A stretch of 64,000 bases of DNA from CAMLJR01 sp964500675 (lineage in GTDB: Bacteria; Pseudomonadota; Gammaproteobacteria; Pseudomonadales; CAMLJR01): assembly GCA_964500675.1 (NCBI GenBank), contig CAZCNY010000004.1, positions 186,001-250,000 on the forward strand. The letters run 5' to 3'. The notes below the pieces were generated by a model that saw nothing but the letters and a program-made list of their open reading frames with translations, ran no database searches and was not told the DNA's origin. Of this stretch, positions 7,702-14,858 are shown piece by piece (the first letter of the stretch is position 1; every line of letters begins with the position of its first letter). The translations under genes were made by a program, and so were the position numbers.

Positions 7702-8979
7702 TTAAGCACTCAGTAAAATTAAAATACCCATCGCGACATACACGACGTGCATGACCGCAGCGAGAGTCGGCGCAATGCTGTCGTAAAGCGCACACTGGGA
7801 ATCCATCACAATCGATTGATTAAACAGCGAGAGCGTGGCCGTTGGACATGCGCCAACGTTCACGGCCCCGCCAATACCGGAACCGCCGGCAAGAGAGCCC
7901 AACGGAGTACCCTTAACACCGGTTTCAAAAGTATTGAAAGCGTCACCAAATGATGCGGCAGTGCCTTGCGTATGCGTTAAACCACTTTGCGTACCCGCAA
8001 TACAATCCGCATAGTTAACCGCTGTAGGATCACACTGACCAGCACCCGAACCCGATCCACTACCAGAACCAGTTCCAGTGCCGCCACCATTGCCAACACC
8101 AGTGCCACCCGACGATGCGGAAGTTCCGCTAGTACCGCCCGTAGTATTCGTATTCGTCACAACCGACTGAGAGCCATTGGCATTCGTAGTGGTAACGACC
8201 GTCGTTGTCGTCACCGTTCCGTTATCATTCACAGCAGTCGTCGTTGCCGTAGAGGACGAACCACCTGTTGCAGAAGACGATGAAGACGACGAACTCGAAC
8301 CACCACCGCTAGCACTCGCCGAATTACCGCCCGCAGCGCCACCCGTACAACTTTGCGCCGTACCATTGGAATCGAAATAACACGTTTTAGAACCATCGGG
8401 CTTGTCGATACAATTGTTACCACCGCCTAAATCAATAATATCGACAATATGAAACATACAACCGCCAACGCATTGCTCAGTAGACCCAAGACTTAAAGAA
8501 TCACCCGCAGCAACACCAAACCCTAAACTCTGTTGATCTGTATTACACGACTGAACACAATTACCCGTTTGATCGCGCGCTTGACCAATTGGACATTTCG
8601 CGACACATTGACCACCAACAAGATCATATAAAACTAAATCACAACCACAACTCTGAGTTGAATTATTCCAAATCGAACCAGTATTAGGACATTTAGCGGG
8701 AGTTAAATTAAAAGTTGCCGGAGTACCACAACCTGTACCTTGACCGGTAACATTTCCAGACGGACAAAGCCAAACACTCGCAGAATTAGCCGTTATTGTT
8801 TGAAAAGCGACTTGATTACCAATCCCGCCGTTAATCGAATTCCAATACGCCTTAGCACCATCAATCGCACCCTGAGCCGAAGAAAAACAAAAATTGCCGT
8901 TAGTGGTTTGGCACCACATAGGGTCAGCACTCGCAGATAAAGTCGCGAGCAATAAAATTGCGCAAAGTAAAAGACGCAT
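7702..8979 (-). CDS. Adsorption/attachment protein (pIII-like, TspB-like)
   Basis: The 425-residue product (start chosen at 8979, where TGATG couples it to the upstream 25-residue gene) has a signal peptide (MRLLLCAILLLATLSASA), a Cys-rich N-terminal domain, a long Gly/Ser/Thr linker (about residues 215-330), a second folded stretch and a C-terminal membrane helix (MHVVYVAMGILILLSA). This is the plan of filamentous-phage receptor-binding proteins: domains joined by flexible glycine linkers and a membrane anchor. The linker is low complexity and may vary in length between relatives. The host receptor is unknown. Confidence 0.85.
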   Translation of the reverse strand: MRLLLCAILLLATLSASADPMWCQTTNGNFCFSSAQGAIDGAKAYWNSINGGIGNQVAFQTITANSASVWLCPSGNVTGQGTGCGTPATFNLTPAKCPNTGSIWNNSTQSCGCDLVLYDLVGGQCVAKCPIGQARDQTGNCVQSCNTDQQSLGFGVAAGDSLSLGSTEQCVGGCMFHIVDIIDLGGGNNCIDKPDGSKTCYFDSNGTAQSCTGGAAGGNSASASGGGSSSSSSSSSATGGSSSTATTTAVNDNGTVTTTTVVTTTNANGSQSVVTNTNTTGGTSGTSASSGGTGVGNGGGTGTGSGSGSGSGAGQCDPTAVNYADCIAGTQSGLTHTQGTAASFGDAFNTFETGVKGTPLGSLAGGSGIGGAVNVGACPTATLSLFNQSIVMDSQCALYDSIAPTLAAVMHVVYVAMGILILLSA

Positions 8980-9056
8980 CACCAACGCCGCCCTACAAAA
9001 ACAATAAAACACGCAGCGCCGAGTACAAAAAATGTGTAGTAATAAAGATCAGCCAT
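8979..9056 (-). CDS. 25-residue phage membrane protein
   Basis: Starting at the ATG at 9056, the minus strand encodes a 25-residue peptide: a hydrophobic helix (YYYTFFVLGAACFIVFVG) with a short RRW end. Its TGA overlaps the ATG of the adsorption gene as TGATG, strong evidence that both are translated. It lies between the major coat gene and the adsorption gene, where other filamentous phages encode tiny coat proteins, so a pVII/pIX-like role is plausible but not proven. Confidence 0.6.
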   Translation of the reverse strand: MADLYYYTFFVLGAACFIVFVGRRW

Positions 9057-9071
9057 AGCTCACCACGAATT

Positions 9072-9093
9072 GGCTGGTAGCGAACCACCAGCC
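9072..9093. terminator. Hairpin after major coat gene
   Basis: GGCTGGT (9072-9078) pairs with ACCAGCC (9087-9093). It lies just downstream of the leftward coat protein gene, the place where filamentous phages have a central terminator. The T-run (TTTT) is on the plus-strand side only, so efficient leftward termination is uncertain. Confidence 0.4.
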
Positions 9094-9107
9094 TTTTCGA
9101 TCAACGA

Positions 9108-9320
9108 TTAACGACGAATAAAACCGAGAACAAGACGCGCACCTTTCATCGCTACATAAACCGCAGCGAGCAAAGCAGCGACAGCGAGCACCGCAGTAAT
9201 TACCGTCGAAAAATCCACCGCAGTCGTTAACGTCGTAAAATCAGGACCAGCAGCGTGAGCACCAAGGACAAGACCGAACGACGTAGCAACCAGTGCCAAT
9301 TTTGTTTTCAGTTGTTTCAT
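9108..9320 (-). CDS. Major coat protein (pVIII-like)
   Basis: The 70-residue precursor has a Lys-rich signal peptide (MKQLKTKLALVATSFGLVLGAHA, cut after AHA), leaving about 47 residues: an acidic and polar start, a hydrophobic helix (VITAVLAVAALLAAVYVAM) and a basic end (KGARLVLGFIRR) that would contact the packaged DNA. This is the standard plan of the pVIII coat protein. Ribosome site (GAGGTGATTT) precedes the ATG. It is followed by a hairpin. Confidence 0.9.
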   Translation of the reverse strand: MKQLKTKLALVATSFGLVLGAHAAGPDFTTLTTAVDFSTVITAVLAVAALLAAVYVAMKGARLVLGFIRR

Positions 9321-9391
9321 AAATCACCTCAAAGTAAAAGACGCTCCACTTTTTAATATCCTCGCCGGGAGCGTATCGGCGCAGGATTCAA

Positions 9392-9733
9392 TTAACCTTT
9401 ACGAATCAACTTCAAAATAATTGCAGCGCCAATGCAAACAACCCAAACCGGCATGCAAAAGAAAAAACCAGCGCCGAATGCTTCGATAATTGTTGTCGGG
9501 TCAAGCGTCGAAGGGTCGAATGGCACAGCAAGAGAGTTCATTGGTTGCCACGAACCATCATTGCTCGAATCGGTGCCAATACAAACGGGCTTACCTTGTG
9601 CAACACCACCACTCATCGTCGTGGTAACAGCAACAGACGAACCCAAAGAATCGTCACATGTAAAAACCCACTGCGTAGCCAGAGCAAAATTGCAACTCAG
9701 CAGGAGAAGAACCGACAACAAAAAACCTTTCAT
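9392..9733 (-). CDS. Phage exported/membrane protein, probable minor structural protein
   Basis: The 113-residue product has a signal peptide (MKGFLLSVLLLLSCNFALA), a periplasmic domain with three Cys residues and a C-terminal membrane helix (FFFCMPVWVVCIGAAIILKL) with a basic end. It sits between the replication and coat genes, overlapping the replication gene stop by 4 bases (ATGA). Comparable genes in other inoviruses are annotated only as hypothetical membrane proteins; a minor virion or assembly role is inferred. Confidence 0.65.
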   Translation of the reverse strand: MKGFLLSVLLLLSCNFALATQWVFTCDDSLGSSVAVTTTMSGGVAQGKPVCIGTDSSNDGSWQPMNSLAVPFDPSTLDPTTIIEAFGAGFFFCMPVWVVCIGAAIILKLIRKG

Positions 9734-11004
9734 GCCGCAACTCCATCAAGTATTAATTGCTGCATTCGCCGTTGCACGAATTCAGTCAGTGCAAGGAACA
9801 ACGAGCTACCACCTCCGAAGTGCGGCACATTGAAATAATCGGCAAGCTCGGATTCAATACCCATCGCGAGAAAAGACTTCACGACGAAATCACAAGTGAA
9901 GCGACGGCGCGCAGCGACGCGCAGAAAATTGCCAATAAAAAAAGCTACATTTCTGCGCGTTGTGCCGGATGCGGTTTTATAGGATCGCTGATATAGAAAT
10001 GCCGTTTCGTAAGGATTAAAACGCACATCTTCATGCAGCATTTGCCAAAGCGGATCAACGTAACGGTAAGAGTGTTGCAAGCGAAATGAATCGAGACAGT
10101 AACGCCAGAGCGCGTTCAAATGCGGTACCAAGCGCTTAAAGGTCGGATGATCGCGGTACTCTTCCATCCCTTCAGTGCCGCGCGCGAATTGCGCTACGAC
10201 GGAATGATGAAGCCTTGCTTCAATACGTTTTACATCGTCTCCGGCTTTAAATTCCGCCTCATCGACATTATCAACTGATAACGTTTGCGACCAAACCGAA
10301 AACCAGAAGTCCGATTTGTCTTTTGCAGCGATTTCAACAGTTTTATTGTAAACCGAGAATTGTACCGCCGAAGGTTGGCCATACGTGAACGTTTGACGAT
10401 CACCGTACACGCAGGAAATTTCATTGAGACCGTTATAGGATACTTGCGCAATGCCATCGAATTTAAACTCCCGTTTTGCTTTGCAAACAAAGCGCTTTTC
10501 AAAATCGTGAGGGACTTGGAAATTTTTAAGATCAACCGCGAGATGTACCGCGCAACCGGATGGCGCGAGGTCAGACGCGAAAAATTTCGCGATAGCCTGA
10601 ATTTTATCGGTCAGTTCATCGGGATTATATTTTGCGATTGTCTGCGGAGACACTTCGATCTTGATATGCGGCCCCAACTCACTGGCATCTTTGTAGAAGC
10701 TTTTAACGAGGACGACGTAGCCGAGATCGCCGTTTTTGAGAATGAATTGGTAGCCTGACTGTTTAGCGGAGCGAGACAGCATCCAATCGATACCGCCGAT
10801 ATTAAGCACATCGCCACCAATGGAATTAACCAATAAATCATGTACGTCCTCCTTAAGAATGCCGTTATAAAGCTGTTTAACGGTATCGACACCGCAGTGC
10901 AGCATGCGCACATCGGATAAATCGATACTTTCAACCGCTCGACCATTTTTCATTGAGAACACCTGACCCGATCTATCCCAAAACTTGTTTTCGTACGTAG
11001 CCAT
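9730..11004 (-). CDS. Phage replication initiation protein
   Basis: The 424-residue product resembles the rolling-circle replication initiators of inoviruses (the RstA/phage replication factor group) in size, position and motifs: an internal SVYNKTVEI segment and a later RIEARLHHSVVAQF segment, both typical of Rep_trans-type initiators. It should nick the double-strand origin and start rolling-circle synthesis. The catalytic Tyr cannot be fixed by eye. RBS AAAGGG precedes the ATG. A hairpin separates it from the ssDNA-binding protein genes upstream. Confidence 0.8.
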   Translation of the reverse strand: MATYENKFWDRSGQVFSMKNGRAVESIDLSDVRMLHCGVDTVKQLYNGILKEDVHDLLVNSIGGDVLNIGGIDWMLSRSAKQSGYQFILKNGDLGYVVLVKSFYKDASELGPHIKIEVSPQTIAKYNPDELTDKIQAIAKFFASDLAPSGCAVHLAVDLKNFQVPHDFEKRFVCKAKREFKFDGIAQVSYNGLNEISCVYGDRQTFTYGQPSAVQFSVYNKTVEIAAKDKSDFWFSVWSQTLSVDNVDEAEFKAGDDVKRIEARLHHSVVAQFARGTEGMEEYRDHPTFKRLVPHLNALWRYCLDSFRLQHSYRYVDPLWQMLHEDVRFNPYETAFLYQRSYKTASGTTRRNVAFFIGNFLRVAARRRFTCDFVVKSFLAMGIESELADYFNVPHFGGGSSLFLALTEFVQRRMQQLILDGVAA

Positions 11005-11091
11005 CGCGAACCCTTTTATTAAAAACGTTGAATCGTTTTATCGTTTCGGGGCTTTGGTGCCCTCTTATTATTTACGTGTTACAAGAACGTA

Positions 11092-11110
11092 AAGGCGCGA
11101 TGCGCGCCTT
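11092..11110. terminator. Hairpin upstream of replication gene
   Basis: AAGGCGCG and CGCGCCTT form a perfect 8-bp stem with a 3-base loop between the 68-residue gene and the replication gene. It may reduce read-through into rep, or be an origin hairpin. There is no long T-run. Confidence 0.4.
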
Positions 11111-11118
11111 CGCTCCGC

Positions 11119-11325
11119 TCAGAGCGCGCATGCGCTGCTGTTCTCGACCACGGAACTCACCAACGGCCAAAGCTCTTGAGTGATAAGCGCATTAGCACGG
11201 TTAAATTGATTCCAATCGCCCGCTACGTAGCTCCGAGCCAGCGTTTCATTGCGCATGACAAAGGCCTGCATCATGCGCACATACACATCGGAAGGAAGTA
11301 CGAGCGTGACGCTGGATTCACTCAT
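11119..11325 (-). CDS. Small phage protein, unknown
   Basis: The 68-residue product overlaps the candidate ssDNA-binding protein gene by four bases (ATGA), so it is translated in the same leftward operon. It is mainly helical with conserved-looking aromatic residues (YVRMMQAFVMRNETLARSY) and no membrane segment. I do not recognise the family; inoviruses often encode a small protein between gene V and the replication gene. Confidence 0.6.
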   Translation of the reverse strand: MSESSVTLVLPSDVYVRMMQAFVMRNETLARSYVAGDWNQFNRANALITQELWPLVSSVVENSSACAL

Positions 11326-11609
11326 GACGCTTTTGCCGCACGCACAGGAGAGGCTTTAACGCAGTGTTGCCCCATCTTGCCGCCACCCGCTTTGCGAAAT
11401 TCCAAATCGACGTTGCAATCGAGCGGGTAACCATCGCGTGGCAGACCGTTAAAAACGTCCTGATCACAATTGACTTTCATCACTTCGAGACCCTTAGAAC
11501 TTGCGCTAGCAAGGTCGGCAGGCTGGGCAATGAAGATTGACGAATAGACTTTGCCATCGATGTTCACCGACGACACACCTAACACTTGCGTTTGCACTGT
11601 TGCTTTCAT
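11322..11609 (-). CDS. Candidate ssDNA-binding protein (gene V-like)
   Basis: The 95-residue product has a strand-rich N-terminal half (QTQVLGVSSVNIDGKVYSSIFIAQP) and a basic C-terminus (FRKAGGGKMGQHCVKASP), fitting the small OB-like ssDNA-binding proteins that coat new phage strands before assembly. A strong ribosome site (AAAGGA) precedes the ATG, as expected for a protein made in large amounts. The assignment rests on size, position and layout; no residue motif is decisive. Confidence 0.6.
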   Translation of the reverse strand: MKATVQTQVLGVSSVNIDGKVYSSIFIAQPADLASASSKGLEVMKVNCDQDVFNGLPRDGYPLDCNVDLEFRKAGGGKMGQHCVKASPVRAAKAS

Positions 11610-11890
11610 GATTTATTTCCTTTGGAAGAGCGGCCTTTGTTGGGAGCCGTTGACCCATTGCAAAAAACCCCTACACCGCTAACCGGGTTCGCGGTTATTT
11701 TTGCGGGAGGGGAAACCTTGGAGTGAGCCGGCATAGTTGACTGCTTTAGTCGGTTATGCCGGCTCAACGCTTGTTTGAAGTACCGACCGAAGTACAAATC
11801 GGGATGGGATAGCTCGACCACCTCGATAAGGGGGAGCTGAGGGCGCATAGCTAAGGCGCATTTTGGGCAGGTACAGGGTTCTGGGCGCAT
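11606..11890 (-). CDS. Small phage protein with N-terminal CxCxxC
   Basis: The 94-residue frame starts with MRPEPCTCPKCALAM, a possible zinc-binding or disulfide knuckle, and ends in a basic, Ser/Lys-rich tail. It overlaps the next gene by ATGA, which favours translation. Its middle, however, is crowded with strong inverted repeats (11680-11765), so part of this stretch may serve as a cis-acting DNA or RNA signal. It is the first leftward gene after the regulatory gap at 11891-12007. The function is unknown. Confidence 0.55.
   Translation of the reverse strand: MRPEPCTCPKCALAMRPQLPLIEVVELSHPDLYFGRYFKQALSRHNRLKQSTMPAHSKVSPPAKITANPVSGVGVFCNGSTAPNKGRSSKGNKS
11680..11765. other. Cluster of hairpins, candidate phage origin or packaging signal
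   Basis: Within the 94-residue frame, TAACCG (11680-11685) pairs with CGGTTA (11692-11697), followed by a T-run; then GAGCCGGCATA (11725-11735) pairs perfectly with TATGCCGGCTC (11755-11765), with an inner GACT/AGTC stem. Nested hairpins like these mark origins and the packaging signal of filamentous phages. The role here is inferred. Confidence 0.45.
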
Positions 11891-11910
11891 CGTGCGGCAT
11901 CAAGTCTGTT

Positions 11911-11968
11911 TTGATATTAATGCTAAGCTAATATCAAGTTTGTCTTGATGTCAAGGGCTGGCTAATAT
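11911..11968 (+). promoter_or_regulatory. Phage regulatory region: operators and rightward promoter
   Basis: A 9-bp inverted repeat (TTGATATTA 11911-11919, TAATATCAA 11929-11937) and a CTTGATGTCAAG palindrome (11944-11955) lie between the leftward genes and the HTH gene. A good promoter for the HTH gene overlaps the second palindrome: -35 TTGTCT (11940-11945), 17-base spacer, -10 TAATAT (11963-11968). The layout suggests autoregulation by the HTH protein, with the palindromes as operators. Confidence 0.6.
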
Positions 11969-12007
11969 AAAGGCGCACTTTATGCACTCGCTCAAAGGAG
12001 CAAGCAC

Positions 12008-12340
12008 ATGAAAAGTATTGAATGGATCGACAAACTGATCGAAGAAAAACAGCTACCCAGTGACCGACAAGCAGCATTATTGCTAGGCATGACAGCAGCG
12101 AGCATAAGCACGCATCGCAGAGGACATTGCATCACGCTAGACGACAAATTCGCGTACAAACTAGAAGAACTTCTAAATCTGCCACATGGAACAATCGTCG
12201 CAGATCAACACGCAGAACGAGCACAAGACCCTAACATTTCGGCTATGTGGCGAGGAATTGCTAACGTTGCGGGAATGGTGCCCAGGGGCAGAATCGAACT
12301 GCCGACACAAGGATTTTCAGTCCTTTGCTCTACCGACTGA
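12008..12340 (+). CDS. HTH regulator (DUF3693-like) whose frame crosses attR
   Basis: The N-terminal 65 residues form a helix-turn-helix: DRQAALLLGMTAASISTHRRG is the recognition region, and the later HAERAQDP segment recalls DUF3693 phage proteins. Ribosome site AAAGGAGC lies about 8 bases before the ATG. From residue 90 on (MVPRGRIELPTQGFS...) the frame is the attachment core and tRNA-Phe read antisense, so the last 21 residues are dictated by the integration site. In the circular phage the frame would continue differently, for about 42 more codons. It is probably the phage repressor. Confidence 0.7.
   Translation: MKSIEWIDKLIEEKQLPSDRQAALLLGMTAASISTHRRGHCITLDDKFAYKLEELLNLPHGTIVADQHAERAQDPNISAMWRGIANVAGMVPRGRIELPTQGFSVLCSTD
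12275..12320. repeat. Prophage attachment repeat, right copy (attR core)
   Basis: Identical to 4708-4753. It covers the 3' 45 bases of tRNA-Phe plus one base, so integration keeps the tRNA gene whole. Confidence 0.93.
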
Positions 12341-12351
12341 GCTACCTGGGC
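12276..12351 (-). tRNA. tRNA-Phe (GAA)
   Basis: The minus strand reads GCCCAGG as acceptor 5' side, D-arm AGCTCAGTCGGTAGAGC, anticodon loop CTGAAAA (anticodon GAA), T-loop GTTCGATTC and 3' CCTGGGCACCA. The length is 76 with encoded CCA. Its 3' end is the integration site of the prophage. Confidence 0.97.
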
Positions 12352-12387
12352 TTGGCTGGAATTCTCGCCGGATCGCGAGAGGCGCGT

Positions 12388-12416
12388 ATTAAACCGTTAT
12401 GCCCCGCGCCCGTCAA
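12388..12416 (-). promoter_or_regulatory. Promoter of tRNA-Phe
   Basis: On the minus strand, TTGACG (12416-12411) and TTTAAT (12393-12388) are 17 bases apart and lie upstream of the tRNA. A GC-rich stretch (ACGCGCC) follows the -10 box, as at growth-rate-controlled stable RNA promoters. Confidence 0.6.
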
Positions 12417-12444
12417 GTTGAATGAGCGGCTGAAGCGAGGGCGG

Positions 12445-12717
12445 TTATTTTTTCGGCGGAACGTAGCCCTCGGCCTTGGCAAATTCTTCGCCCGCGAAAA
12501 ATTTAGCCATTTCTTCCTGCAAAAATTTGCGTGTGGCGGGATCGAGCAGGCTCAGGCGGCGCTCGTTGATCAGCTGGGTTTGTTGCTCCTGCCATTCCTG
12601 CCACGCCTGTTTCGATATCTGCTCGAATATTTCCTGGCCTTTGGCGCCGGGATACGGCGGTGCGTTGAGCCCTTCCATCTCGCATTGATACTTTTTGCAG
12701 AACACCATGCGCGCCAT
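12445..12717 (-). CDS. yggX: Probable Fe(2+)-trafficking protein YggX
   Basis: The 90-residue protein matches YggX throughout: start MARMVFCKKYQCEMEGL, the PPYPGAKGQEIFE loop, then QAWQEWQEQQTQLINE and the FLQEEMAKFF helices. In enteric bacteria it protects Fe-S clusters from oxidative damage and supports iron handling; the invariant Cys7 is present. It follows mutY on the same strand with 14 bases between them. The mutY-yggX pair is common in gammaproteobacteria, and MutY itself carries an Fe-S cluster. Confidence 0.95.
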   Translation of the reverse strand: MARMVFCKKYQCEMEGLNAPPYPGAKGQEIFEQISKQAWQEWQEQQTQLINERRLSLLDPATRKFLQEEMAKFFAGEEFAKAEGYVPPKK

Positions 12718-12731
12718 TTGCGTGACCTCAC

Positions 12732-13808
12732 TCAGAGCTTTTGCAGCAATTTTACGACAGGCGCCGCTAAGCCGATCGCTGCCGGGTTGCGCAGGTTATA
12801 CCAAAGCTGACGTTCGTTCTCGCTAATCGCGTTGGCTTGTTTCGACACCCGCAGCTGCACGGGCTCGATATCGAGATGGTAGTGGCTGAACGTGTGCCGG
12901 TACGCAGCCCAGCGCTCGACGATTTCGACTTCGAGTTGCAAGCGCTCGGCGCAGTAAGCGATGGGGTCGTCGTCCGTTGCGATTTGCGGAAATACCCACA
13001 GGCTCGACCAGATGCCGGTTGGGGGGCGCTTTTCGAGCAGGATGTCGCCGCGCGCATCCGCGATGATGAGCATTTGCGCGCTTTTCGCAGGCAGCGTTTT
13101 CTTGGGCTTTTTCCCGGGAAACTCCGCGCTGCGACCACTTTGCTGCGCTATGCAATCATCGCTCAAAGGGCAGGCGCCGCAGGCGGGTTTGCTGCGCGTG
13201 CAGAGCGTTGCGCCAAGATCCATCATCGCTTGCGTGTAATCCTCTATGCGCTGATGCGGCGTATGCGCTTCGGCGAAATCCCACAGCGTTTTATGCACGG
13301 CGGTTGCGCCGGGATAACCGTCGACCGCATGCAGGCGAGCGAGCACGCGCTTGACGTTGCCATCGAGAATCGCGGCGCGTTTACCGAAGGCGATCGCAGC
13401 GATCGCGCCCGCGGTCGAGCGGCCGATGCCCGGTAATTCGCTCAGGCGTTCGACGTCGTCGGGAAATTCGTCGCCGTATTGTTCGCAGACGATTTGCGCG
13501 GTGCGCTGCAAATTGCGCGCGCGGCTGTAGTAGCCGAGGCCGGTCCACAGATGCATGACGCGATCGGCGTCGGCCTGAGCGAGATCGCGCACACTCGGCA
13601 ATTCGCGCATGAAGCGCTCGTAATACGGAATCACGGTTTGCACCTGCGTCTGCTGCAACATGATTTCGGAAACCCAGACGCGATACGGCGAAATCGCCTG
13701 CTGCCACGGCAGATTTTTGCGGCCGTGGCGATCGAACCACGCCAGCACGCGCGCGGCGATTTCGATTTCGCGGCGCACCGGTTCAGTTCCTGCGATCAGT
13801 GCGTCCAT
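12732..13808 (-). CDS. mutY: A/G-specific adenine DNA glycosylase
   Basis: The 358-residue enzyme removes adenine mispaired with 8-oxoguanine or guanine. The N-terminal catalytic domain has the SEIMLQQTQV segment with the conserved Glu, the helix-hairpin-helix LPGIGRSTAGAIAAIAFG with the catalytic Asp following (AILDGN), and four cysteines for a 4Fe-4S cluster (CTRSKPACGACPLSDDC). A C-terminal NUDIX-like domain (about 230-358) recognises 8-oxoG. Its start overlaps the end of the acetyltransferase gene by 13 bases, so the three genes 13796-14188, mutY and yggX probably form an operon. Confidence 0.97.
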   Translation of the reverse strand: MDALIAGTEPVRREIEIAARVLAWFDRHGRKNLPWQQAISPYRVWVSEIMLQQTQVQTVIPYYERFMRELPSVRDLAQADADRVMHLWTGLGYYSRARNLQRTAQIVCEQYGDEFPDDVERLSELPGIGRSTAGAIAAIAFGKRAAILDGNVKRVLARLHAVDGYPGATAVHKTLWDFAEAHTPHQRIEDYTQAMMDLGATLCTRSKPACGACPLSDDCIAQQSGRSAEFPGKKPKKTLPAKSAQMLIIADARGDILLEKRPPTGIWSSLWVFPQIATDDDPIAYCAERLQLEVEIVERWAAYRHTFSHYHLDIEPVQLRVSKQANAISENERQLWYNLRNPAAIGLAAPVVKLLQKL

Positions 13809-14188
13809 TGCCAGCCGCTTGCGGTCTGCGTGAAGCCGAGCTGTTGCCAGAGCGCGGCGAGGGTTTCATCGCGCGCTTCCAATTTGCGTAGCTGAAATTG
13901 TGCGGCGCTCGCTTGTAGCAATTGCAACAGTTGTCGCGCAGTACCGCGCCGGCGCGTCGAGGCGCGCACGCACAGATGAGAGATGCGTCCATTCTTGTCG
14001 ACATACAGCGATGCCAGCAGATGGCCGTTGAAGCGCCCCGCGATCAGCGTTTGCCCGGCCTCGCGCTGCGCATCGAGCCATGCCGATAGCGATTGCACTG
14101 GAGGCAGCGCGTAGTCGGAATAGATTTTTTCGAGATCGGCGAGATCGGCGGCGTCGGGGCGGTTGATGATTTCGAGGATGACAGGCAT
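13796..14188 (-). CDS. GNAT-family acetyltransferase, PanZ/PanM-like
   Basis: The open frame reaches further up, but the ATG at 14188 (MPVILEIINRP) gives a 131-residue GNAT-sized protein and avoids overlap with hisB. A region like the acetyl-CoA pyrophosphate loop (RASTRRRGTARQLLQLL) is visible. The order of features (PDAADLADLEKIYSDY, then AGRFNGHLLAS) resembles PanZ, the acetyl-CoA sensor that activates aspartate decarboxylase PanD. The PanZ link is a suggestion; a generic N-acetyltransferase is the alternative. The start overlaps no other gene and mutY follows directly. Confidence 0.7.
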   Translation of the reverse strand: MPVILEIINRPDAADLADLEKIYSDYALPPVQSLSAWLDAQREAGQTLIAGRFNGHLLASLYVDKNGRISHLCVRASTRRRGTARQLLQLLQASAAQFQLRKLEARDETLAALWQQLGFTQTASGWQWTH

Positions 14189-14261
14189 GAGGATGAGGGC
14201 ACCGAGAGGCAATTCCAAAGGGAGTTCCTTATAATACCGATTTACCACACTGGAGAGCGAC

Positions 14262-14855
14262 ATGGCTGCGCGTAAAGCCACCGTCACCCGCGATACCCTC
14301 GAAACGCAAATTACCGTCAGTATCAACCTCGATGGCACCGGCCAGTCGCGCTTTGCGATCGGCGTGCCGTTTCTTGAACACATGCTCGATCAGGTCGCGC
14401 GCCACGGTTTGATCGATATCGATATCGCAGCCAAGGGCGATTTGCATATCGACGATCACCACACCGTCGAGGATGTGGGTATCACATTGGGTCAAGCGTT
14501 GGCGCAGGCAGTCGGCGATAAAAAAGGCATGACGCGCTACGGCCACTCCTATGTGCCGCTCGATGAAGCGCTGTCGCGCGTGGTTATCGATTTCTCGGGT
14601 CGCCCCGGCCTTGAGTTGCACGTGCCGTTCACGCGCGGACGCATCGGCAATTTCGATGTCGATCTGTTCGGTGAATTTTTTCGCGGCTTCGTCAATCACG
14701 CGAAAGTGACACTGCACATCGATAATTTGCGCGGCGTGAACAGTCATCATCAAGCCGAAACCGTGTTCAAAGCATTCGGCCGCGCGCTGCGCATGGCGTG
14801 TGAACTCGACCCGCGCATGATTGGCGTAATGCCATCGACCAAGGGCGCATTGTAA
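14262..14855 (+). CDS. hisB: Imidazoleglycerol-phosphate dehydratase
   Basis: The 197-residue protein catalyses step six of histidine synthesis, dehydrating imidazole glycerol phosphate to imidazole acetol phosphate. It is the short monofunctional form without the N-terminal phosphatase of enteric HisB. The metal-binding HHTVED motif (DDHHTVEDVG) and the second one (NSHHQAETVFKAFGRAL) are present. A TATAAT box at 14230-14235 lies about 30 bases upstream without a clear -35 box; the ribosome site is GGAGAG. It heads the hisB-hisH-hisA-purT-hisF cluster. Confidence 0.97.
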   Translation: MAARKATVTRDTLETQITVSINLDGTGQSRFAIGVPFLEHMLDQVARHGLIDIDIAAKGDLHIDDHHTVEDVGITLGQALAQAVGDKKGMTRYGHSYVPLDEALSRVVIDFSGRPGLELHVPFTRGRIGNFDVDLFGEFFRGFVNHAKVTLHIDNLRGVNSHHQAETVFKAFGRALRMACELDPRMIGVMPSTKGAL

Positions 14856-14858
14856 TTT

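Larger units (their letters stand above)
4708..12320. mobile_element. Filamentous phage (inovirus) prophage in tRNA-Phe
   Basis: A 46-bp direct repeat (4708-4753 and 12275-12320) brackets about 7.6 kb; the right copy is the 3' end of an intact tRNA-Phe gene. One unit is 7567 bp, a normal size for an inovirus. The interior has a tyrosine integrase, a Zot-type ATPase, a DUF2523-like minor protein, a Ser/Gly-rich adsorption protein, a pVIII-like coat protein, a replication protein, a small candidate ssDNA-binding protein and an HTH regulator. Nearly all genes run leftward. No secretin (pIV) gene is present, so export would depend on a host secretin, as in CTX-type phages. All genes look intact. 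Confidence 0.93.

Noticed and set aside
8177..8380. Val/Glu-rich frame on the plus strand
   Set aside because: Antisense to the Ser/Gly/Thr linker of the adsorption protein; low complexity.
9432..9833. 133-residue plus-strand frame in the phage
   Set aside because: Antisense to the minor structural and replication genes, which have signal peptide and coupled start.
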